Origin: Pampus argenteus
Lineage: Eukaryota; Chordata; Actinopteri; Scombriformes; Stromateidae
Assembly: GCA_036937835.1 (NCBI GenBank)
Contig: CM072864.1
Location: 5,089,501-5,153,500 of the forward strand
Reading direction: 5' to 3'
Length of the DNA stretch: 64,000 nucleotides
Below the pieces are notes generated by a model. It made no database searches. It had not been told where the DNA came from and saw only the letters and a program-made list of their open reading frames with translations. Shown piece by piece: positions 51,297-64,000 of this stretch (its first letter is position 1; every line of letters starts with the position of its first letter). Position numbers and translations under genes: made by a program.

Positions 51297-54200
51297 AAGT
51301 ATATGACATGGTAACATAATGTCAGATAATAGTCGATATTTGTAAGACTGGTTTTGCAGAAAGTCTCTAATTGTCTTTCAGCTATTGTACGGTATATGTT
51401 ATATTGTACATGTCCTGTATAATTTATATTGTACATGTACTGTATATCTACAGTATACGTTATATTGTACATGTCCTGTATATGTTATATTGTACATGTA
51501 CTATATATGTTGTATTGTATGTAAAATAGAATCAAATAGATGCTCAGGCTGAAGCTTTTTATTTCTTACAGCAGTGTACGTGTTTTGTCCAGTATAATCA
51601 ATAACTTCAGCTACTGATGGACTCACTCGTCTGTTCTAGGTGACCATTTTTTTCTCGGACATCGTGGGCTTCACGTCTATCTCCGCTTCCTGTACTCCTC
51701 TACAAGTGGTGGAGATGCTCAACAACCTCTACATGTGTTTTGACACACGCATCGACTCCTACGACGTGTACAAGGTAACAACGACGTGATGTGACGTTGA
51801 CAAAAAAAAATTAAAAAACACGACACATATCTCACACAGAAACCGAGACATGTGAGACTCAGGTGTTGGTAGGTATGGGAGGAAGTATTTCACCTCACAA
51901 ACCTGAACCAAGATAGCAGGAAGCTTGGTCCGCTTGGCGTAACTTTTTAACAGGTTGGTCAAATAGACTCCTGTAGAAGTCGTAGTTTCACATGATCATT
52001 TTACCTCTTTCTCTAACTCCAACATAAGAGTCCAGACCTTTGAATCAGCTCAGTCCATCAAGTCCAGTTGACTGAAAAAAACAAAACTTGATAAAGACAA
52101 AAAAAAAAAGAACGAACCAGGGAGGCTCAGCTGTATCCTATCAGACTAATTAGCAGCCGGATACACAGGCCAGTAGCGACACGTCTCACTCCCACATCAG
52201 TTCAGTCTGCTATCACACAGTTTGTGTCACTCTGTGGGGAAAATACTGGAACTTGTAATAAGATCCACATCTTCTGTATCTGAGAAGTATATGACAATGT
52301 GGAAAAAAACCAAAACATTTTGTCAAAGCAGAAAAGTTCAGGCGTAAGTGATTTCCATTTAACTGCAGCATGTTGGTTGTGCAGCACTGACATGACTTAC
52401 CGGGACCTTTTCCACAGACGTTTGACTTGTTGTAGCAGGTAGACCAGATAACATTAACGATGCCCCACTAATCCTCTGCAACTGGCTAATCTAAAAGGAA
52501 TGCAGTTTGTTATTAATGTTGTTAAATCTACCTGCTGTCACATGTCAAAATGTGAAAAGTCTCTATAATATACAGTATCTGCATGCAATTTGTATTATGT
52601 ATTGAGGTCAATAATAAATTTGATTATTAGATTTTTACTATTAGTTAACACAGTTTGTTGTGGATGGATACACAGCTTTTAAAATGATGAATCCATCCAC
52701 TCTTCAGTTCCTCTGTTCTTATATTTGCTTTATTTTGTCTTTACATTTTGATTTTTGACTTGTTTTTGTTGCATCTTTTTAGTTTTTTTTTCCATCTCAT
52801 TTCTGCAAATTAGATACAACTTGTCACCCAGTTGAGCTGCCATCATTAAAACCAACCCGACGGGCCCGCATATCTCCCTGTTGTCAGTGGTTGGTTACAT
52901 TTGTGAATCTAGTTTGAGCAAAACTGATGAAACTATCAAACCAGGTGGAGACGATCGGGGACGCTTACATGGTGGTGAGCGGTCTTCCTGAGAGGAACGG
53001 GGACAGACATGCTGACGAGATCGCCAAAATGGCTCTGGATCTGGTAGCAGCCGTCAGACAGGTTTCCATCCCTCACATGCCCAATCACAGGCTGCAGCTC
53101 CGAGCCGGCATCCACACAGGTGAGACGGGTCACATACCGCAAAGTGACTCGCTTTGTACTGAAAGATTTCTATTTCTTTTTCCCCAAACGGTCCCTCTAA
53201 CACCATCCTACACCCAGAAATTTCACTTCACCAACAGTTAAGTTTATGACACCTTATTTTCGAAATTCATTTGAATGCTTCCTTTAAATTTTAGACACTC
53301 GGATAACTTTAATCATAAGATTTACTCCACACATTCATGCTCTCAAGGGGATGAACCCTTTGTGAACTTTATATAATACAGCTACAGTAATGTGGCACTA
53401 GACTAGTCCTCTACTGGTAAAATTGTACAATCACACAATCATCAGTATGTTTTTTATTTCCTTTGTACATATTTGCTTTGTAGACCTTTTACCGATATTT
53501 AAAAACAGCTGTAGCTTTTTTTTCTTTTCTCAACAGGTCCATGTGTGGCGGGAATTGTGGGCTACAAGATGCCAAGATACTGTTTGTTTGGAGATACTGT
53601 TAACACAGCCTCAAGAATGGAGTCCACCAGCCTGCGTACGTTAACCTGTACACACACGTACACGTCTGTGCACGCACCTCACACAAACACAACTGGAAAC
53701 TAGATTTTGGTGACTTTAGGAAGACACTGAGGGAATATCGTACTACATTTCCTAAAACTTCCTTTGACATCAACCCATCCGTAGTTGCTTTTCTGACAGT
53801 ATTTCTGTTTTTCGTGGCAGCTCAGAGAATCCACACCAGTTCAGAAACGTACTTGGCCCTGATCAAAGACAACGCCTACGAGCTGCAGCTCCGTGGAGAG
53901 ATTGAAGTTAAGGTAAAAGTTTCCTGCAGAATATACAGTATATGTATATATATCACAACTTGGGCTTCATAAAACCAAACACATCATTAGTGCTGTTGGT
54001 CATTTTCTGTAATTTGGGTGAACAGAACTTATAAGATGAAGATTTCTCAGTACCACAAATTTCTCTCGAATCAAATCGAAGCAACTTACTACTGTTTTCC
54101 CGCTTTCTCGCGCTGTGTGACGTCTATGTTTTGGCTGTAAGACGCACCTGTGTTCCACGTTGTTAGAGAAGTGGCGACACATTCCTGGTGTTAAGCCACC

Positions 54201-55393
54201 AAAAGGAAAACATAAAGACGACATGAGAGCGTCGGCATATTTTTAAATGAAAAAGCTCAGAATAAAAGTCCAACATTATCTATTCATAATTGTCTCTAAA
54301 GTGATGCTAAAGATAAGCTTGCATACTAAAAACTGTGAACTGTGAACCTTAACTAAAGGATTCAGGCTTCTGCACAGACATCACACCTGTCTTGTCCTTT
54401 TCATCCTCTTGCCAGGGTAAAGGCAAAATGAACACATACTGGCTGATCGGCCATAAGAACTACAGTGTCCTGAATGACAGTCTGGTTTGCCACTGGAATC
54501 CCAACAAGGCCAGAAAGAAGAAGACGGTGGCAGGCAGCGAGGTCTCCGTGGGCAACGTGAGTTGAACTAGTTTAGTTTTTTTTCACCTGCCAGAGCATCT
54601 ATTCCTGTCCAAATTCATGATTTGTGTCTTATTCTCCCTGACGATGACTTTTTCTACTGGATGTAGTGCTGACGTTCATCCGCTTTCCTTTCTCTACTTT
54701 ATTTTAGATCAATTAAGTTTCTTTTTATTTACTTGTTTTTTTTTTTGTTTTTTTTTAGCATTTTGTAAATATTCCTTTCTTCTTCCTTTGTTCTCTCAAG
54801 AATATTTTAAAGTTTATCTATGTGGAACCCGAGATTCATATACGCTATATGTCACTGAAACAAATGCAATAAATGTAAAGAGCTGATCAGAGACTAAAAT
54901 GAAAGAATTTCAGGAGTCGCTGATGGATCAGTGCTGGCTTCAGGTCAATGTAATGCTCTTCCCATTTATTTTGCCATTGACCTGGGACCTTGCCACCTAA
55001 ATGTGCCTCTTGCCACTTGTATACATTCAATCTTTGTGTTTCATAGACTGGTAATATATAACTGTAGATACTGTACATTGATTTAATTTCATTTTATATA
55101 TGTCACTGATTTCCCTTACAAACCTACCTCTGTGCCAGTCATCAGTGACAGTGCAGAGCCTCAGTGAGAACGCCACCACCCCAGTCTCCCTTCCCTCCTC
55201 AGTGCTGAATCAAACTCCAACGCCTGGCCTCAGTGTGGCAGCTCAGATGGAGCCCTACGGCGGCAGCTTCGGTACCCTGGGCTCCATGATCGGGGGGCTG
55301 CAGGGAGGAGATGAGAGCCCTCTACCCAGTAAGCGTAGGTACAGCGGTGGGCACAAACCTGACCTGCTGCCTGGCTCCAACCACCACATGTAA
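47834..55393 (+). CDS. Two-pass membrane guanylate cyclase with NIT-like ectodomain
   Basis: Predicted to make cGMP from GTP. Exons 47834-47976, 49178-50285, 51640-51774, 52945-53119, 53537-53635, 53821-53912, 54416-54556, 55139-55393 join in phase to 715 residues. The order is: basic cytoplasmic N-terminus (1-62), TM1 (about 64-81), ectodomain (about 83-340), TM2 (about 341-362), signalling helix with EKTEDLKRQRQLAEDLLHQM (about 374-400), cyclase domain (about 417-600) and serine/glycine-rich tail. The ectodomain start LVSKLQKMRCLF resembles the LxxxLQxERGxS signature of bacterial NIT nitrate/nitrite sensors. Metal ligands D424 and D468, guanine determinants E464 and C536, and N543/R547 are present, so it should be active. 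There is no kinase-homology domain, unlike natriuretic-type receptors. The start follows an in-frame TAA at 47810. It is not one of the standard mammalian cyclases I recognise. Confidence 0.88.
50982..51016. repeat. CA and TA microsatellites in cyclase intron 2
   Basis: CA run, followed by a TA run at 51264-51290 and a cluster of related tatattgtacatgt blocks at 51390-51510 that form an imperfect tandem array. Confidence 0.85.
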
Positions 55394-55962
55394 ACACATG
55401 CAGCTGCTCAGGACTTCAGTCAGCACAATGTGTCAGATTTATAGAGATTAGGGTAGAGTAATCCAAATAGCTGTATGTAATGTAAACACCTGTCATGTCG
55501 AGCGACCGCCTTCAAAGAACTGAAATCAGTCTGGAAATTGCCTTAAAGGAAATCATCTTCTTTTGAGTCTCAGTCATTATCGTTCTAGCAGTATTTCTTC
55601 ATTTCTGACTCTTTGCCTTCATGGACATTTGCTGCCTTCCCCCCTTTTTGACTTATTTGACTGTTGCTCTGTTTTGGAGTCATCCTTGAAAAATTAAAGC
55701 AAAAAAATAAACTAATTATGAAACATTTGCATTGGAAAAAAAATTGGATTCATTTCAAAATGGCATTTCTTCTGATATTAAAGGTGATCAACACTTTTTT
55801 TCTTTACAATAGGGTTGGTTTTCTTGTGGTATGTATATTGTGTTTGTACCTACCTGTATTTATGTTTTTATATTCATATATCTATATTTTGTATGTTTTT
55901 TTTTTTGTATGTATTCTGTTTTCGTTGTGTCTCCATGAAGATGCTCTTTAACGTGTAGTATA

Positions 55963-55968
55963 AATAAA
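55963..55968 (+). terminator. Polyadenylation signal of the NIT-type cyclase
   Basis: AATAAA lies 570 bp past the stop codon, after a T-rich 3' UTR and before a GT-rich stretch (gtacttttgtttgtctttt), a typical cleavage context. Confidence 0.6.
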
Positions 55969-56329
55969 GTTAACCGAGGTACTTTTGTTTGTCTTTTTTT
56001 AAATGTGAAAGACTAGAAGCTGTAAAATGTAAAAAATAAAAAAAAATAAAAAAGACAAATCACTTTCACATAGCAAGAGTTTAATTTAAAAAAATGTCGT
56101 GTTGGCAGCGATGGTATGGATGTATGGATTAAAGTAACTGAAGCTCCCTGTTCTCCCCAAAATGTGACCGTCTTCAAATGAAAAATCTTGATGGGCTTGT
56201 ATTTAAATCCTTTCTATGCACATGATTGGACTGGACTGGAGCTTTTTGTTGAATATGAGACAAAAATATATGAATCAAGTTTAGTATGTTACTCCACTAC
56301 ATGTCCATCTATATGATTTGGAGTTAGTG

Positions 56330-57183
56330 CACCTTGCCTAGAAACTTCATCGTTATGCAGATGATGCTCAGTTATACATTTAGTTTAAGCCTCATGATGT
56401 TTCAAAACTGTTTGTTCTACTGACTGCCTCAACTCTACTAAAGATTGGTTGGCAGTTAACTTTCTTTTGCTAAATACTGACAAAACAGAAGTTCTCATTT
56501 CTGCCCCGGATAACGTTGTGATGGAAACTCTTTATCTTTCTCTGTTAAGTCTGTCTCTGGGTCAAGCTTTACAATCATGACCAGCATGTAAATTGTTTGG
56601 TTTGCAGCTGTTTTTACGAGAAATATGGCAAAACTCAGGCCCATTGTTTCCATAGCTGACATAGAGATGATTATACATTATTTCCTTCCCATCAGCTTCA
56701 GAATGCAGTTCAAGACTATTGTAACCACTGCCAACAATAAAGAGCTACTGCAGCCATACAACGCCTGTTGAAAGCCTGTAGAAATGTGAGGCGTTCGAGG
56801 TTGTAGCTCTTAAACTTCAGAGCTCTCTCCCATTAGACTTAAGATCTATGGACACCCTAAATAATTCATGACCCATTTGTTTAGAGTTGCTGTTATTTAA
56901 TTTATTTTGTTTATTTCTGTTTTTTGTCTGATATTTTAGCTGAATGTCTGTTGTTGTTGTTGTTTTTATTGTGAAGCACTTTGTGGTGCTGTGCTCTTGT
57001 TGCTATAGACATAAATGTATTATTATTACTATTATTGTTATGTGCTATGCAACCAAAATGATTAATATACCAAATTATGTAGAAACCTTTGTAGGAAAGT
57101 GTATGATGCTATTAAAAATGTTTCATGTAAAGCACTTTGAATTGTTTTGTTGTTGAAAGGTGTCTTAAAAAATAAACTTGCCT
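56330..57183 (+). mobile_element. LINE (L2-like) 3' fragment
   Basis: Broken plus-strand frames give the reverse-transcriptase motif YADDAQLY, then DWLAVNFLLLNTDKTEVLIS, and further downstream IADIEMIIHYFLPISFRMQF, in the order expected for the C-terminal part of an L2-type RT. The 3' end (aagcactttgaattgttttg, then aataaacttgcct) matches the typical tail of such fish LINEs. A second tail-like block at 56970-57020 suggests two nested or tandem copies. It has frameshifts and stops, so it is inactive. Confidence 0.75.
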
Positions 57184-60100
57184 AATATGATGATCTTATA
57201 TACAACGCTTTATTACATTTTTTTAAATGTAAACCCATCCATCTATTCTAATTATATCTCAGCTACACTCCACTCACTCTTTAAAATGTTCATAGCGTCA
57301 CACTGATCAGCTGTACATAAGCTTCTTATGATGACATGTATAGTGAGTTAGTATGAATTGAGCCCTGTTCACTCCCATTGCTGTCATATTTTTAATTTAG
57401 TATATTATATGATGCATTATAACAAGCATACGTGCAACAACAACGTGTGTATTATATATCAACAGAGTTTGTTCTACAGCCAAGTAGCCAGTATAAGTAT
57501 GAATATACCAATACACTATGACTTATGACATATGAAGCACATCTATTATATATATTCTACAATGCAAATACACTTTTACATGACAGTCCATGCTCAGGCT
57601 ATAATAGTATAATAGTAACAGTATCGTCCACTGACTGTGTTATACAGTCAAGCATTCACAAGAGGGGGCTCTTGTCTAAGTGTGCATAACTGCTATTATC
57701 AGCCATTACTAACAACTATTAGGTTTTCAATTTGATGTGTGGCTTAGTGATGAAGACAGCTACAGTTTATGGTGTATATGATAAATAAATGTTAATACAT
57801 TCAAGCAAGAAATGCACTGAAGACATTAATCATAAAACAAAGCTTCATACGTCCAGCTTCAAAAAGCTTCAACTTCTCTATAAATTATTTCATTATTTTG
57901 CACGGAATTGCACAGCTGTATAATTTCCTAATTAATAATTGCCTCAGGTGTGCATGCATTAAATAAATGTTAATTGTTTTTTTGTTTTTTTATTAACGAT
58001 TGAATGTTATGACCCTGTTCTACCAGTTAATCCATGCAAGTTTGGTTGACAAACACTCAACAGAGATAAAAAAAAATGCAGTCATCTGGTTCCACGAAGT
58101 ATTAACACGTAAAATGTAAAAATGTCCTGAGATGCTCATAGGTAAGTCCTGTGAGTCACATGACAGAGTGGACAGGTGCACAAGCTTTTACTCATTAGTG
58201 GCCACTGACAGGCCTGAGACCAACAGACACCCATAACAGCTCAGGTGCAGCTCAGCATTGATTGGTTCTGACAAGAACAACGCAGGGAGTGTAAAGAAAA
58301 CGAATGAGGCTCGAACATTTCTCAGCAAAACTAACTAAAAAGTATTGTGAGGTATATTACGCTTTATACAACGTTCAGTAAACAGAAGAAACAGTTTTTC
58401 ACGGTACTTGGCAGGTTGGTTGTTTCTGCATCTTGGAGACGTTGCCACAGTTCTTTGGTGGATTCAGCCGTCTCAGCTGCTTCTGACTCTTCATGTAATT
58501 CAGACTGACTCCATGATGTTGAGATCAGGCTTTCTGGAGGCCAAACCATCTGTTGCCGGACTCCTGTAGATAGTACTTTATGACAGGCTGGATGTTTGAG
58601 GTCTTTGCTACATGATGAAGAATAGATTTGGTTCTGATCAGACACCTCGCTGGTTGGAGATGGATGGTTATTGCCTCCAACGTTTGCATAATACTGTAGG
58701 TGAAGCAGGACTGACTCCAGAGAACCACAAAGGGATGCTGAGATGGGACATGAAGTAATAAGATACTCTACACATACACTCATACTGGCTGGAGCTAGTA
58801 GTGAGCAGCCAGCTAGACGTACATTAAGTTGCTATGAAGTTTTTCATCTACCGAGGACGTGTCTTCACTTCAGTTTTGCACATATTCTTTTTTTTTTTTT
58901 TTTGCACATCCTCGTCATCAGTCGAGCTATTTTTAATACCAAAAGATTCATCAGTAAACGCAATTTACATTTCAACTGCTGTAACAACGACCCCAAACAC
59001 TCAAAACATCACGATGAGACGTGATGATACGATTTACGAGAGGCTCTTGTCATGATTGAATGTCACGTTGTCATTTAGCACAATTTAATCCAGCCAATCA
59101 CGAAGCTTCACCTTTAACCTGCGAGGTAATTGAATAGTTTCCTGACTGACAGGGAAAACACACATATTTCCTGTATTTACCTGGTTCATCTCTCGCTCTC
59201 TCTCTCCTGTCAAATAAAACTTCTGCATTGATGTTAACTTCTGAAATTAAACTCATCGGTCTTCACAATTTCTACACATTTCACTGAATCCCTTCATCTA
59301 GTTTTGACATATCCTGTAAACCATATATAACTAGCAATGCGTAGAGTATATAGACAAACACACTCAGTTATGAAGTGCAGTGTTATCATTTTGCAGCAGC
59401 ATTATATGTGTGACCAAATACTTTTACACATATTTTACCTCACTTACATAAATCTCATTAGTATTGTCATTTTCATACATATAGATCCATAAGTCTCGTA
59501 ATCTGACACTCTTTTCTCTTTTGTTCTTTCCTTCCTATATTTATTCATCTTCCTCCCCCTGTCCTCCCCTCCTCCTCCTCCCCCGCCCTCCCCTTTCCAC
59601 TCATGTCAGCCACACTCACTTGTCCTGAGGTGTGGAAGGCGGCTGAGATCATTAGGGGAAATGACTCTTGTGTTGCATACCAGCTCTGATAATAAAACTG
59701 TCACAAGGGGGGACAGCGTGATGACTGCGGCGCTGCAGTGATTAGAGCGAACACGCTTTCTGTCTCCCTCGCTGCCCTTCTCATACCGTCTCCTCTGTCC
59801 ATTTGATTTTCTTCTTTCATTATATAATCTTTTTTTTTTTTTTTTAATGATGCTAAATGAGAAATAGACTCTTTAGATATTTGGCTTTCTAATCTAAACT
59901 AGTTGTGACTTTGGGGGATAGAGATACCAGACGGATGTACTTCATCTTTGTGTTGCTTTATGTGTTGTTGTTGCAACCGTTAAACCACAGAAACACCAGC
60001 GAAGAAGAAGAAAAATAATGTTCTATGAATAGAAAGTTGAACTCATATAGACAAAAATGTGGCTAATGTTTGCAAACTTTTAAAATAAATTATATTATAT

Positions 60101-63100
60101 TATACAACCGTATCCATCCACTTTACACTGTTCAGTCTTGTGCTGCTGTTATTACAGACATGTCTCGATTTGTGTGATCACCTGGGGCTTATGGGACATG
60201 GTGTTAAGTAAAGGGATCAAATAAACCATGAAATTATTTTTTTTTTCAATAATCATACTTATCTAGACATGTAGAGTGAACCACATGACATACAGTCGAG
60301 TAGGTTTAAGTCCAAGACTGGACTTTTTTCACATTGGCTAAATCTGTCCCCCAAAAGCCATCACACACATATATAACAGCCAAATGACACATATAAGAAG
60401 AATATGGTCTGAGGCAGCTTTCCACTGCACATTTAGTAATGCAGTGGGTGGTAAACACGTTAAAAAAATAATAATTAATAGTAATTAATCAGTCAAGGAA
60501 TCATAAAACAAACCAAATCTAAAACTTGGAGTTGATTCTGTTATTTGGTGATGTGGTGTCAGAGTCCAGTCACTACAGATTAACAATACAGGGGCGTGTC
60601 ACTTTGATAAAAGTCATTTTTGGAATTGAGAAAATGATCATGAAGGAAAATTGGAACGATTTCCGGTTCGACCGAGGAACGAGGAGAATATGAAAATAAA
60701 GAAAATGAGATACAGCCAGCGTGTAGAGAGACAGGAAGCGGGGAGGGGGGAAGTATGACATGCAGCAAAGGTTGCTGAAGTTGAGCCGTGGATGTTGCAG
60801 GTATGTGTTTTAAGGCTACGGGGGATCCGACTCCTGTTTCTGAGGGGCAAACATCAACCATCATTTCATTCTGTTAACATAATCACAAAATTGTTTTTAA
60901 CAATTGGTGGAGGCGGAGGGAACAAACTCCCCACTTGACACTGGTCCTGCCCTGCACCATGAGGGCCTTGTTCTGTCGGTAATCCAGCCTCGGACGCTGG
61001 GTACGACTGACCTTTGACTGATATCACTTTTTTGGTTTACTTTCACTCTCATCCCACGACAACAGAAGACATTGTAAAGGTGTAACCATGGTTCTGTCTC
61101 TTATATATCCATCCGCGGCTCCTGCTTCGCCTCATTGTGTTATACAATATCAGGTTACACGGGTAATAAGAAATCTCATGTCGTTTTTTATAACTACTCA
61201 AACGAGCAGATAATTATTCATAGGTGGATTGTATGGGAGTGTTGTTCATACAGTCATCAGGTTTCCGTGGAGAAATTAAAAATGGCTTCCCGGGGACTCA
61301 TTGGCCTCAGATTAGCGCTTCACCTTCATAAATGCGGGGTATGCTCGTGTAGACGTAGAGTTACTTTCTGTTCTTTGTGTGTTGTTGCACTGCATTAGTG
61401 ACGGTGGGGGTCCTCACAGCCCGAGGTAACGCCATTGATATCTGTCAGGACGCAGTGGGAGGCCAGCGGTGGGGGGAGGGGGCGTTAAAGAGGTTTTAAT
61501 GACATTGTAAGCAGCTCTTTGCATCTGTGTGAGAACTATGTCTTGGAGGCATATGTAGAGTTACACACTGGAACATGTTTTTATGTTGGGATAATCCTTG
61601 TGAAATGGAAAACAACGACTCAAACTAATTTTTTTTTTTATCCTGATCCTGTCACTGGCTACATCATTGTATGTTATTATTGTTATTTTCCTATAATGAA
61701 CGTAAAATTGAGGTTTGAGAAGTGGCACGGTTATTTAGTAAAGTTGGGGGACTTGCCAGAGACTTTTAGTCCCTGGAACGAGTGTCAGAAAACACTGGAT
61801 CCTACACTTCCCATAATGCAACTCCATGGTGTCTTTTTTGTTAGACCTCCCTCAGAATATAAAATGATCTGGCTGTAAAAAAAAAAAAAAAAAAAAAAAA
61901 AAATGAAATTAGTTCAGCTGAACATGAAGTATGTTGTATTAATTCATCATGTCATTTCTCATTATGAATATGTTATGTTCTATGTTATTAATACTGTAGC
62001 ATTTTTAATTGCACTACAAATAAAACTTGTTGTACAAATTAAATGTATTATTATTATTATTATTATTATTGTAACATGTAACACATATGAAACTATATGA
62101 AATGAATAAAGGGCCTCTTATTCTCCAACGCTGCAGACTGAGGCAAAGTTAATGAGAATTAAGATTTAACACAATTTGATCCATTATATAGATTCTAACT
62201 ATATGACTCATTTCAATAACCTCAGTGCATATCTCCATTACTAACCTATATACACTTGTATACACTATATATATTATATATATTTCTGAGATATAGTAAG
62301 AAATAGTAAATGTCAACAACCTACTGGATCAGTAGTGAAGAGCGGTAGACGCTAACAAGGACTTTTAATGACTGCAAAAACAAAAAACAACAAAAACATT
62401 TCCTTGGTTTATTTAGGTGATGGAAGATAAAAATAGCACAAACTAATGCTAAATATATGCAATATCATGCTTGCTGTGTTAAAATAGCCTTATCTGTGGA
62501 AAGGTGCCACTAGAGGGGTCACATTTACATGTGTATGTGGGAAGGGGAAGGCATGATGTAATGGCGTGGGAGTCTGGGATCAGTCTAGGACAGGAATAGA
62601 CAGCAGGGCTGATGGACGCCATGAAGGTTAAAATGGTGTCTGCTGCAACTTTAGCCACCAGCAAGGTGAACAGCAACAAGCAGAAATGTGTGTGTGTTAA
62701 AATGTGTGTGTGGTTATAATGCTTGTTTAAATGTGTTACCGGGTGTGTTACTAAACATCTTTAAAAATGATCCATTTATTGTAATGGAGATGCTCGGAGT
62801 CCCATCATTTCTACCCTGACGTTTCACTACGAGCACCTTCCTCCGATCCTCTCGTGCTGCCTCCTAACAGCTAATCATAGGGAACTGATGGGATCAATAT
62901 ACGTGCGATACCCTCAGTAGGCACAATGCAGAAAATACCAACAACCCCTGCAGTCTTTCAAACATTTCATCATTTAGCGATAAATTAACAAGTCAACCGG
63001 ATCTGAAGCAAGTTCTGACTGCTATTTTTGGCAAGGTTGTCAATGACTGACAGCAAGTGGAAATGAGTAAGCTGTGGATGACTGGATGAAGGTCAGACAG

Positions 63101-64000
63101 ATAAATTAGTCCTTTCCTCTTATTAGTTATTTTAATTATTAAACACAATTGGATTTTTGCAAACACGTCATGGCACGTCATGGTATTCCACAGACCAGAA
63201 CCGGGGTTTCTATTTAGAAAACCTCCATTGACTGTTGGTCCTTCACCCAAACGCCTGTTGTTGAAGGCACAGCATGGTGATCGAGCAGGGCTTCTTGGAT
63301 CCGTCTCATGCTCCTTTGCTACCTGAACAAATCTCACACCAAATAGTTTTGCTGAAAATGTTAAAGCAGATGTTGTGTGTGGATGCAGAATTCAACCCTT
63401 TGAGATTATTAAATAGCCATCACACTGCAGACCATTATAATGGTCAGTTCAGCCAAATTGCTAAAAAAACAACAACAAAAAAAACATATTTTCTCTCTTA
63501 GCCCTAGCGGTTTCTCTTCATGCTGCTTCCACCCAAATATAATTTCCATGTTCTGCATTTTCGGAGGATTCAGGTTTTTTTTTTGTTTTTTTTCTTCAGC
63601 CTTAAGCTTGAAGGATCAAGGATCCACACACCTGCCAACGGTTTGTCTGCATCAATTTCTATTTTTTTTTTTTTTGCATCATTACAGATTTAGTATATAA
63701 TATCAAATAATATTAAATATCAAATATTAAATGCTCATTTAGGACGTCTTTTGCTTGGGGAGGAGGGGGTCTAATTTTCATGTGAAACATTAACTGGAGA
63801 CCGTTTCAATCAGGCAGCTTCTAGATGTGTAAATGATTCAAAAGCAATCACGTCACCATTTAATACACTTACATAATATAAAGTTAAAGATTTGGTGTAA
63901 AAAAAAAACAAAAAAAAAAAATTCCCAGATGCTGAACAAGCTAATGAGTAATTCATATTACACTATCAGAGGGTAAAAGGTGAACTTTTACAAGTTTAAA
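57184..64000. other. Gene-free right flank
   Basis: Apart from the Tc1 remnant I see no exon with convincing splice sites and family similarity. Contents include a dispersed repeat at about 60650-60830 (agagagacaggaagcgggga and tatgacatgcagcaaaggtt are typical fish repeat wording), poly-A at 61877-61903, an ATT run at 62046-62070, and several T runs. Non-repetitive, balanced-composition stretches at 59600-59780 and 61080-61530 could be regulatory. Orientation of any neighbouring gene beyond the edge is unknown. Confidence 0.4.
58360..58800 (-). mobile_element. Second Tc1/mariner-type remnant, different family
   Basis: The minus strand retains the C-terminal end of a Tc1-type transposase in broken frames: QQMVWPPESLIS, MKSQKQLRRLN and KELWQRLQDAETTNLPSTV. 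These correspond to the usual WPPQSPDLN...LWD...NLP region of fish Tc1 elements. The catalytic aspartates upstream are lost. The wording differs from the copy at 31.9 kb, so it is a separate family and insertion. Confidence 0.7.

Noticed and set aside
47949..55393. Cyclase as a natriuretic peptide receptor or soluble guanylate cyclase subunit
   Set aside because: It has two membrane segments, no kinase-homology region, no ANF-type ectodomain, and no haem-binding HNOX region.
60560..60870. Overlapping minus-strand frames of up to 94 codons
   Set aside because: They fall in a dispersed fish repeat and have no protein-like conservation.

Overview
The window looks like nuclear DNA of a ray-finned (teleost) fish. 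The genes have many short exons with GT-AG introns. Proteins match vertebrate families (PLOD, KIAA2013, Polyhomeotic, DENND2). The intervening DNA is AT-rich with many CA/TA microsatellites and decayed Tc1-type and LINE-type copies of kinds common in fish. KIAA2013 and PLOD1 sit head to head, as I recall them on human 1p36. I saw no bacterial operons, CRISPR arrays, tRNA or rRNA genes.

Layout, left to right. (1) 1-11 kb, minus strand: 5' half of a DENND2-family gene, closest to DENND2D; the rest of its DENN domain lies beyond the left edge. (2) 14.46-30.7 kb, minus strand: a complete plod1 (procollagen lysyl hydroxylase) of 19 exon positions and 733 codons. Its penultimate exon exists in two in-phase 126-bp versions, and its third exon ends inside an 11-copy 47-bp minisatellite that multiplies the splice donor. 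(3) 30.7-34.8 kb: divergent intergenic space with a dead Tc1 element. (4) 34.8-38.4 kb, plus strand: the KIAA2013 orthologue. (5) 38.4-42.9 kb: convergent 3' ends and a run of 34 G. (6) 42.9-45.4 kb, minus strand: a short Polyhomeotic (PHC2-type) gene with HD1, FCS zinc finger and SAM but no room for the long N-terminal half. (7) 47.8-55.4 kb, plus strand: an eight-exon, 715-residue, two-pass membrane guanylate cyclase whose ectodomain looks like a NIT (nitrate/nitrite-sensing type) module. (8) 55.4-64 kb: gene-free DNA with LINE and Tc1 remnants and some non-repetitive stretches that may be regulatory.

The genes do not form one pathway. PLOD1 acts in the ER lumen on collagen, KIAA2013 is a membrane protein of unknown role, the PHC protein is a Polycomb PRC1 subunit, the DENND2 protein is a probable Rab exchange factor, and the cyclase would make cGMP in response to an extracellular or luminal signal. 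The strongest leads are the duplicated catalytic exon of plod1, the NIT-type cyclase, and the splice-donor minisatellite. All exon models were made by eye from reading frame and splice consensus.
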